From contig DBMR01000115.1 in assembly GCA_002298785.1 (NCBI GenBank), positions 1 to 43,011 on the forward strand: a stretch of 43,011 nt of DNA, given 5' to 3'. This DNA is from Verrucomicrobia subdivision 3 bacterium UBA693. Lineage in GTDB: Bacteria; Verrucomicrobiota; Verrucomicrobiia; Limisphaerales; UBA8199. The first letter of the stretch is position 1. The number at the start of each line of letters is the position of its first letter. The notes under the pieces were generated by a model. That model saw only the letters and a program-made list of their open reading frames with translations. It did no database searches and was not told the DNA's origin. Shown piece by piece: positions 9,067 to 17,800 of this stretch. The translations under genes were made by a program, and so were the position numbers.

Positions 9067-9492
9067 ATGCTGGCGCGCGTGTCGAAACCAGGTCTTGGGC
9101 GGGGTTTGGGCAAGCTTTTGGCCCTGCCGTCAGGGGCATCCAATGGCTCGCCTGCTACCACTACGGAAACTCATGAAACCCAGGAGACACTTCCATCGCG
9201 AAGTGTTTCTCCGGGGTTAAAGGCGCTTTTACGGGCCGGCCGGGAGGTACGTGATTCTGCCGATGAAACTTTGGCGCATGATCCAAGCCCGGCCAAACGG
9301 GACCAAGCCCAGAAGCATCATGGCCTGCGCTATGCTTTGGTGATCGCCGACCTGTTGTTGGCGGCTCTAGCGCTGGCGATCGCCTGGAAATCCCGAGGGA
9401 GGCTTAGTGGCCTGGAACTCGCGCTGTTGGCGATGGCCGTGTCAGTAGGCGCCTGGCTTTCCTGCCTGGCGATTCTGCACCGGAATCAATAA
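9067..9492 (+). CDS. Small membrane protein with ParB-like N-terminal GLGRGL motif
   Basis: 141-residue protein of unknown function. The first 17 residues (MLARVSKPGLGRGLGKL) resemble the N-terminus of chromosomal ParB proteins, where a GLGRGL.xLL peptide contacts and activates ParA. The middle is low-complexity and Ser/Thr/Pro-rich. Residues 60-85 are charged with a predicted helix (SPGLKALLRAGREVRDS). The C-terminus has two hydrophobic helices (ALVIADLLLAALALAIAW and LALLAMAVSVGAWLSCLAIL) separated by a short RGRLSG loop. No ParB CTPase or HTH domain is present. A parA gene lies 8 kb away on the same strand. A link to ParA is an inference from the short motif only. Confidence 0.7.
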   Translation: MLARVSKPGLGRGLGKLLALPSGASNGSPATTTETHETQETLPSRSVSPGLKALLRAGREVRDSADETLAHDPSPAKRDQAQKHHGLRYALVIADLLLAALALAIAWKSRGRLSGLELALLAMAVSVGAWLSCLAILHRNQ

Positions 9493-9519
9493 CGATCCGA
9501 ACTCCTGCCAGGCGCGCGC

Positions 9520-10833
9520 TCACGCCTGTTGCTCTCGAAATTCTCCAGCCACTCGCACGAAGATCCAGAATGCGGCCACGGCCAGCAGGCAATGCGCCGC
9601 CATCACGAACCAGACCCGCTCCGGGGCACCCGCATCATTGCATCGTCCGTAAAGCGAAGTGTAAACGAGTCCGCTGGACACGCCGCCGATCATTACCGCC
9701 AGAAAGTTCGAGCCCATGTAGAGGCCGGCTTTTTCTTTGGGGGCGATCCAAGTGATGTATTCCTGAATGCGTGGCGAGGTGATCATCTCGCCGATGGCGA
9801 AGAGGAAGATGCCCAGGAACACCAGCGCCGGGGCACCGCCGCGAGCCAGGCCGATCACGACTAAACCGATCGCGGCTACCACTAGTCCGACCATGAACGA
9901 GGGGAGGGCGCGCATCCGTTCGAACACGCGCGAAACCCCGAGTTGCAGCAACATGATGATGTACCCGGTGTGGGAGATGGTTTCTCCCAGGATTCTGCGG
10001 GTGCCTTCCTTGTCGTTTTGGGAAAAGAAATCGGCAAATCCCTGTCCGAACACGGCGCGCACGTCCTGGTAGAGACGGGCGGTATCGAGGTTAGTGTCCA
10101 CGTAGAGCGCACAAAGATTGAAGAAGGCCCAAAACGGCAGCCAGAAGAACACGCCCAACAGGATTAGAAAAATGACGAACTTCTTATCCGACAGGGCCAC
10201 GCCGATGTCCCGAAATTTCTTGCCTAGTGATTCACCTGTGGCCTCGCGGGGAGGCTCTTTATAGAAGAAAATCGTGATGAGCATCATCAACCCAATCGCG
10301 ACGGCAGCGGCCATAAAGGCGTAATTCCAGGAAATGGCGCGCAGTTTGCCGGCCACGATGGGCCCGAAGGACCCGCCGACATTGATCATGGCGTAGAAGA
10401 TGCCGAATCCGAACGTCTTGTTGGTGGTGTCGGTCGTTACGCGCACCGTCCCGGCGATGAGGGGCTTGAAAATGCCCGCGGCCAGTCCAATGCTGAGCAT
10501 GGTCAGGGCGATGCCGGAAAAAGATTTGGTGAACATCAACAGCAGAATCGAGGGCAGGTAAGCCAGGTAGGAAACGATGAGTACCTTCTTGAAGCCGTAG
10601 CGATCCGCAAAGGTCCCGGAAATCAACGGCACCGCGTAAGACAACAGCAGGAACAAGCTCTGCACAATTCCGAGTTGGTCGCGGGAATACCCCAAATGGG
10701 TCATGTAGATCCCAAAACCAAAGTAGATTCCATAGTACGCGAAACGTTCGAGGATTTCGATGATGTTGGCGACCCAGAAGACCGGCGGAAAGGCGGAGCG
10801 CTTTCGGGCCGGGGATTCGATGGCGGATTGCAT
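9520..10833 (-). CDS. POT-family (MFS) transporter, peptide-type
   Basis: 437-residue major facilitator with about twelve membrane segments. The first helix carries EILERFAYYGIY, matching the ExxERFxYY signature of proton-dependent oligopeptide transporters, where these residues couple proton and peptide binding. GTFADRYGFKK in the loop after helix 2 is the general MFS cytoplasmic motif. A hydrophilic stretch around residues 250-290 (DTNLDTARLYQDVRAVFGQG) interrupts the helices, as in other POT proteins. Oligopeptide uptake is the family expectation; the exact substrate is not determined. It is divergent from the pseudopilin gene. Confidence 0.83.
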   Translation of the reverse strand: MQSAIESPARKRSAFPPVFWVANIIEILERFAYYGIYFGFGIYMTHLGYSRDQLGIVQSLFLLLSYAVPLISGTFADRYGFKKVLIVSYLAYLPSILLLMFTKSFSGIALTMLSIGLAAGIFKPLIAGTVRVTTDTTNKTFGFGIFYAMINVGGSFGPIVAGKLRAISWNYAFMAAAVAIGLMMLITIFFYKEPPREATGESLGKKFRDIGVALSDKKFVIFLILLGVFFWLPFWAFFNLCALYVDTNLDTARLYQDVRAVFGQGFADFFSQNDKEGTRRILGETISHTGYIIMLLQLGVSRVFERMRALPSFMVGLVVAAIGLVVIGLARGGAPALVFLGIFLFAIGEMITSPRIQEYITWIAPKEKAGLYMGSNFLAVMIGGVSSGLVYTSLYGRCNDAGAPERVWFVMAAHCLLAVAAFWIFVRVAGEFREQQA

Positions 10834-10926
10834 AATTAAATTCCCGGGAGGATGCGGGAGCGCTGCGGTGTGGACAAGGTCATTTTAGGTTTGGCAATCG
10901 TGCCAGAACTCTGCAAGGGTGGTTGA

Positions 10927-11799
10927 ATGCGGAGCGTGACTCACGAAAGCCGAGATCGGTGGGGGTTTACCCTGATCGAATTGCTGGTGGTGATCGCCAT
11001 CATTGCGATCCTCGCGGCGATGCTGCTGCCGGCATTGAACCGTGCCAAAACTCGGGCGCAGCGGATCAGTTGCCTCAATAACAGCAAACAAATGGGGGTG
11101 GGCAGTCAGATTTATGCGGACGATGACGAGCGCCACGCGATTTCCGGCACCGCCAACTTTGGAGATGACGACTTGAACTGGCTTTACCCAATGTATGTGC
11201 CGGCGCTCAAGACCTTCACGTGCCCGAGCACTCGCCACACGCTGACCAACAATTCGTTACCACTATCCCAAAGCACGTACAACCCGCGCAACGACACAAC
11301 TAAAAGCTACGCCGAACGGTTGCACGATAACGGCAGTTTTGTTCCCGAGTTGCAGCATCTCGCGGTCAACACTGCCGGATACAACCCCGCTACCAAGACG
11401 GGGCGGGGCACCAGCTATGAAGTCTCAGGTTTCTTGAACGGGAACAACAGCCTGGCGCCGGTCCTGAACGTGCGCAAAACCCAAAACACCTCAGCCAACT
11501 ACCTGTATCAAAACAACCTGGTGTATGTCGTCAAAGGCGCCACGCTGCGCTTTAACCTCAAAGGCCAGCGGGCGTCACCGTCCTCCATCTGGCTAATTTA
11601 CGACGGGGACGATCCCATCGCGTACCCGCCGGGCAAGGTCTCGAATAATGACTACCCGGACTCGATTGACAACCACGGTGCCGATGGTGGCAATGTGGTT
11701 TTTTGCGACGGTCACTCCGAATGGGTGCCTCAAAAACGCTACCCGTCCGTGTTCGCTTACGGCACGGACGAGCAGTATTATAACGTGGTCGATTACTGA
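10927..11799 (+). CDS. Prepilin-like (type II pseudopilin) protein with H-X9-DG C-terminal domain
   Basis: 290-residue protein with a type III (prepilin) signal: a short basic leader, then G^FTLIELLVVIAIIAILAAML with the invariant Glu at mature position 5. Prepilin peptidase would cut after Gly. The C-terminus holds NHGADGGNVVFCDGHSEWV, the H-X9-DG type motif of the large Verrucomicrobia/Planctomycetes pseudopilin families (DUF1559-like). Many such proteins per genome are known, and their role is usually unassigned. The start ATG is preceded by AAGGGTGG at a reasonable Shine-Dalgarno distance. The gene is convergent with the giant secreted-protein gene, leaving only 3 nt between the stop codons. 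Confidence 0.9.
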   Translation: MRSVTHESRDRWGFTLIELLVVIAIIAILAAMLLPALNRAKTRAQRISCLNNSKQMGVGSQIYADDDERHAISGTANFGDDDLNWLYPMYVPALKTFTCPSTRHTLTNNSLPLSQSTYNPRNDTTKSYAERLHDNGSFVPELQHLAVNTAGYNPATKTGRGTSYEVSGFLNGNNSLAPVLNVRKTQNTSANYLYQNNLVYVVKGATLRFNLKGQRASPSSIWLIYDGDDPIAYPPGKVSNNDYPDSIDNHGADGGNVVFCDGHSEWVPQKRYPSVFAYGTDEQYYNVVDY

Positions 11800-11802
11800 T
11801 GC

Positions 11803-14800
11803 TTACTGGGTCTGGGCACGGTAGAACCGGGCGTGGACCCCAGGGCCGGCAGGGTCGCTGACCGAGAGGTCCCCGGCAGGACCAGTGGTTCCGGGGACGA
11901 GCGTGTTCCAGTTCACGAGGTCAGCCGAGTATTGGATGAGGTAGGCTTTGTTGGGCTCACCCGTGAGGGTGAACTGCCAGGAGCCATTGCCCATCGCGAC
12001 GGGTGCGCTGAGCCGGGGCGGGATTGGAGCGGAGCCGGCGCTCAGGCTGAGCACAATCTTGCCGGAGGCGCCGTTGTAGCCGTCTACGGCCACCAGGTAG
12101 GTGGTGCCCGAGGTAGCGGTGAAGTTCACCTGGCTGCGATTGGTTCCTCCCAGGGAGTTGTTGTCGCTGGCGATCTTGGTCAGGGCATTCACTGCGGTGC
12201 CGGTATAGACACCCAACAACGTGTTGAAGACGCTGCCCGCGGTGCTGATGGTGACGGGCCCGGAGGCTGGCGCCACCCAGCGCCACCAAATCGATTTGCC
12301 GCCAGGATTACCCGCGTGATAAGGCTCACCGGATTCCTTGGTGAAACTCACATTGCTGGAACTAACCTGCACGGCAGAGCCTGATAAGGGCAGGGCGGTG
12401 ATCAAGTCGTCGCCCGCCAGTTTGAAAGTGGCGGTGACGTTCTTGTGACCGTCCATGGTGAGCTGCAAAGGATTTGCCAGTCCCGTGGCGTTCTGCGACC
12501 AACCGATAAAGGAGTAGCCTGGCGAGGGTACTGGCGTCAAGGTGACCACGGTTCCCAGGGTGTAACTGGGGAGATCCGGGTTCCGGGTGATGGTGCCACG
12601 CGCTGCCGCCGTGAAGAGCCGGGCGCGGAAGGACGCAGCATCGGCAGGGTTGGTGCCATCCAGGAATTCCTGCAGGTTGCTGACGGCATCGCCGTCCGTG
12701 TCCGCGGAGGCGGTATTATTTGTTGTGCCAAAGTAAGTCAACTCCCAGAAGTCCGGCATGCTGTCGGCATCGCCGTCGTCGTTGGCGGCGCTTTTGCCGT
12801 CCACCGTCAGGAAGAAGTCCTGCGGGGCGCTGGTGGTATTGGTCACCACGAGGAAATAGGCTTGGCCGGCCACCCAGGGCCACAGATTGGGCTGATACTG
12901 TTTGGTGGTGTTGTTCCAGGCAACCAGCATGTTGGTATAACCGCTGTTGGCCGTGTAACTGGTCCAGCGGGTGTTGACGCGACCGGGGATCGTGCCCTGA
13001 TCCAGGTATACCGTGAGATTGGTGGTATGGGTGGACGCATGGCGCCAGCGCGTCGCTTCCGGCGGGACGTCCACTCGGAAGATGCTGGAGCCGTAGGGCC
13101 CGACGGTGGTGTTTCCTGATCCCCCATAGAAGGGTACGACGATGGGATCCTGCACCGGCGCGCCGTTGGTGGCGATCCGCACGCTGAAGCTTGCGTCACT
13201 CACCGCGCGGAACCCGAGGTAAAGCGGTTGTCCGGGTCGGACCGGTGCCGCCGAGATCGTATAGGTCCCGGGCGGGTCAAAATTGGGATAGGGTCCAAAG
13301 TTCTTGAGGTCATTCGCCCAATCCTTGATGTCCGTAGTTCCGCCCGTAGGACCATTGCCTGGCGGCAATGCATCACGCAAATGCATCACCACGTCGCCGG
13401 CTTCCTGGCTAAAGGTGATGTTTAAAGAGAGTGGAAGCGCCGTAGGCGTTTGGACCCGGTAATATTTCCAGTCTCCGCTGACGAGCAGTTGCCCAGGGAG
13501 CATGGGATTGTTGAGCGGCAGATCGGTGATGTCGCCAACGGACAGGCTGAGGACATATTCGGCGTTAGCGTTGCCGGCGGCACGGACGGCCAGGTACCAC
13601 AAGCCGGGCTTGAGCTGGCTCTCCAATTTGCCATCCAGGGGTACCCAGTTGGCGTATTCGGTCTTGTTCGGAGAGAGCATGGAGCGGTCATAGATTGAAC
13701 CCGGGGCGCCAGCGATGTTGTGATAGAGGGTCGGCACCGCACCGTAGCGAAGATACAAGTCCGGGTTCCCGCTTACGGCGACCAGGGTGGCGCGCAGCAG
13801 ACCCAGGTTGTTGGTTGGGACCACGATGGCGTAATAGTGCAGCGAGCCTTGTTCGAGGAGGATTTTGGGGTAGGGCGCGCCGTTGGTGTCGATATCGGTT
13901 TGGCCAAAAGTGGGGGCGACCACGCCTGGGGCCTGGTTGGTTTCGCCCGGAGCGGGCATGATCCACGGCGAGCGCTGCAGGTTCAGCGCCGAACTCTTCA
14001 GCGTAAAGGCGGTGGACCCGGTGGCTTTAACTTCCACGAACCACACCCCGTTAGTCAGGTACGGAGGCGCGATGACCGCGGAAGCGGTCGTGAAGTTCAT
14101 CTGGTTCGCCGCATTGGCATCGCTGGGGAGCGAGTCCCGCCGCACGCGGAGTGAAGCCAGTCCGGAACTTTGCGAGACGTCCAATTTCCAGCCGATCACC
14201 GGCTGGCCATCCACGTTTGTCGCAGGGATGGTGAACTTGAAGAACGCGCGCTCGTTATCCTGAAGCAAGCCTGAAACCTGATTTCCCAGGCCGTTGGTGT
14301 TCAGGTCGGCGGTGAAGTTCATTTCCGGAGCCAGGATTTCCTGAACGCGCAGGGTGTAGCTCGCGTCCGGATAGCTGGTGGTCATGGCTCGGGCTTTAAC
14401 CGCCACGCTGTATTTGCCCGGAGTCGGATTGGCAATAGTCGCTATTGTTGGATGTCCGTCGATGATCGGGTAGCCGCCTTCATTACCGTAGGTATCGGCC
14501 GGCTGAGTTCCGGCCAGGGCGCCGGGATCGGGCAGGTAGTCTCCTGCGGTGGCCACCACCATGGGATTGCCGGAGCGATTTTCCAGCAGGAGTTTCACTC
14601 CGTATGTGCCGTAGGGAACATCGAAGCTATAGGCTTTCACTTCGCCGCCTTCCAGCGTGTCCGGCTGGATAATATCCTCCGAGGTAACCATGCCTAGGTA
14701 ATTTACCGTCACCGCTCCGGCACTGGTCAGGTAATATGCGCTGCTGCCAGTCCCGATTTTTCCGGCGGTGCCGGGATTGACGCCCTCGGATACCACGGCC

Positions 14801-17800
14801 ACGTAGTTGGTCGAGGCGAGGACGTTGGTTTGCCCGGACCCAGGCAACCACAGGAAGTGTTCATTGCCGAGCTTCTGCATGCTTTTGCCGGTGGCCAGGG
14901 TTCCAGCGGCGTTGATGGTGTCGAAGTTGGGCAAGGCTCCTCTGAGCACCGCGCACATGGTTTCGCCGACCAGTCCGCCAAGTTTCAGCTTCCAACTCGG
15001 GGTGTTCGAAGGAATCACGATGCGGTAATAAGCCGCATCACGAACCGTCAGGGAAAGGTTGGTGATCGTCGAGTTGAACGGCATTTGCACGAGCGGAATG
15101 TCGAAGCCGTCCCCGATCCCACGGCTGCGAATGGTGTAGCTCATGTTGGTGGTGGCGGCCGAATTCATGACCCCGACGTAATAGGTGCCCGGTTCGAGCG
15201 GACGGCCGAGGCCCATAGCCAGGATGCGCCCGTCTTCACTAACGAGGCCATCGACCGACATGCTGCGGCGAGTCCAATCCACCGAGGGGGCCCATTGGTA
15301 GTTGGTGGGCCAATTGAGCGTGGTTCCGGGAGATCCCCAGGGGGTGGTGGTGAGGCTGGAAGGGAGCGTCTCACGCCGTACGGCGATGCGCGGCAGGCCG
15401 CTGGTTACATCCGTCAAGCGCACGTCCCAGCCCAGGGCATTGGTGGGGACGACGACCTTGAAATAGCGCCAGGTGTTGGGGGCTTGGTTGTAAACCAACC
15501 CGCTGCCCTGATCGAATTCCACTGGAACCGTGCCACTGGCGTTAAGCCTGAGGACATAACTCGCATTGGAATATACTCCCGTGATGCCGGCGGTGCCGCG
15601 GGCTTTCACGATCAAAGTATATAGACTGTTGGTGGGATTAGGGCTCGAGATGAACGTTTGGTTCACGTCGTTGGCGGTCCACTCCCCACCATCCGAACCG
15701 TACGGATCGGCCTGGATGGTACCCCCGTTGCTCGCACCCGGGTCGGGAAGACGCGTGCCGCCCCGCATCACCATGACTGGGTTACCGGTGCGATTCTCGA
15801 GCCGCGCCTCGATCGCCTGGGTGCCGCCCGGCACGTTAAAGGTGTAGATGCGCGACTCGCCCCCATTAAGCGTATTGGTATCTAGGAGATCGGCTCCCCC
15901 AAGCGTTCCCAAGTAAGTAGTCGGCGCCTCGCCGACGCTCGTGATTCGGTAACTGCTCGTTCCCGGTCCGATCTGAGTCAAATTCGTTCCCGGTTGCCCC
16001 TCACCGACCACCGCCAGGTAGTATGATCCCGGAAAGAGTCGATCCAAACCCGCCGGCGGCACCAGCAGGAATTGTTCGTCGCCGATTTTTTGCAGCTTGC
16101 GTCCGCCCGAATTCGTCGCCGTGGTGTTCAGAGCGGCGCCGATGTTGGGCAAGGTGTCTTTCAACACCGCAAGGAGATTCTCGCCGAGGGTGTTTGTAAG
16201 CGAGACCTTCCAACTGGCCGCGTTTGTGGGAACTTGCACACGGTAATAAGCGGCTTCACGCGGTGCCAGGTTATCCAAAGTCGCGGTGCCTCCAGTGAAG
16301 GGCAGGTCGGTCACCGGAATGGAAAAGCCCGCGCCGATGCCCCGGCTTACCAGGGTGCAGGAAACCGGGGCGCTGCTGAGGGCCATCACGCCGACATAAT
16401 AGCGGCCCGGTTGCAGTGGACGATTCATGCCCATCGCCAGTACTTGGCCAGTTTCGACGGCGCCACTGGCCCCGAGCGGCCTTTCAGTCCAGTCCAGTCC
16501 GGTAGCCCACCGTGCGGCGGAAGGCCAGCTGTAACTGATGGCGGGATTGTTCGGCACCGGGGTGAATCCGGCCGAGTTGCTGAATATCGGTAGCACGTCA
16601 CGGCTTACCACAATCAGCGGCGTGCCCGAGGTTACATTGGTCACTCGCAAATCCCAGCCTAGACAATTCGCCGGGACATCAATATAGAAAAAGCTCTCAT
16701 ACTCGGGCGGGCGATTGATGATGTCGAAGGTGCCGCCGTCAAAATTGACGTAATCGGGAATGATCTCTTTGACGCGCATCGTGTAGGAGGCGTTGGGGAA
16801 GTTCGTGGTTCCCTGGCGCGCCTTGATCATGACCGTTTCCACCGGGTCAACGCCGCCCGCGACGATCATGGTAGGACTCGCAACTGCGAAGGAAACCCTG
16901 CCTCCTTCATTTCCGTAAGGATCGATCTGCAGACCCGGATCGGCCAGCTCCGCTGATCCACGGGAGACCATCCACGGATTGCCTTGCTTATCTTCGAGGG
17001 TCAACCAAAAGCCCAGGGTGGTGGGCAGCGTTCTAAAGTGATAGGCGGTCGATTCACCGCCTTCGAGCGAACCAGTCGCCGTCAAATCCGTTCCCATCAG
17101 GAAACCCAGGTCGGGTTCCGGCAGCGCCCCCTGGGATTCAATTACGTAGGTGCTTTGGCCGGTGCCGATGCGAGTGTTATCCAGCGGCGATTGGCCTTCA
17201 CCCACAACCACCAGGTAATTTGTCCCGGCCGTCAAATAGGTCGAGCCAACATATGGCAGTAACACATAGTGCTCATTAGCGACCTTTTGCATTCGCTTTT
17301 CCGTGAATAGGGCTGTGGGGATACGATTGGTGCAGGTGACCAGCATCGACTCGGAGCCGACGCAATTAAGGCGCACCTTCCAACTCGGCGTGGACGGTGG
17401 AATGACCACTTGATAATAAGCCGCGTCGCGCGCCGAAATGGTGTTGGTCGCTTTTCCGCCGGTATAAGCGAGGGTTTGTACGGGGATACTGCGATTGGGG
17501 CCGATCCAGCGGCTTAACAACTGGTAGGACATGTTGTTGGTGCCGGTCGTGTTCAATACACCGACGTAATAGGTGCCAGCTTCCAGGGGACGATTCACCC
17601 CCATGACCAGGATGCGGCCTTCCTCGTCGGTGGTACCGTCGGCGGAGAGTCGCCGGGCTGTCCAGTCTGCCCCGGCCGGCCACTGGGCGCCGCTGGGCCA
17701 GGTCGAGCCTGACATGCTAAAATTCGAAAGCTGGTTCGTCGGCAACCCGCCGCGTCGCACGACCACTCTGGGTAAGCCGGAGAGCACGTTCGTCAGGCGC

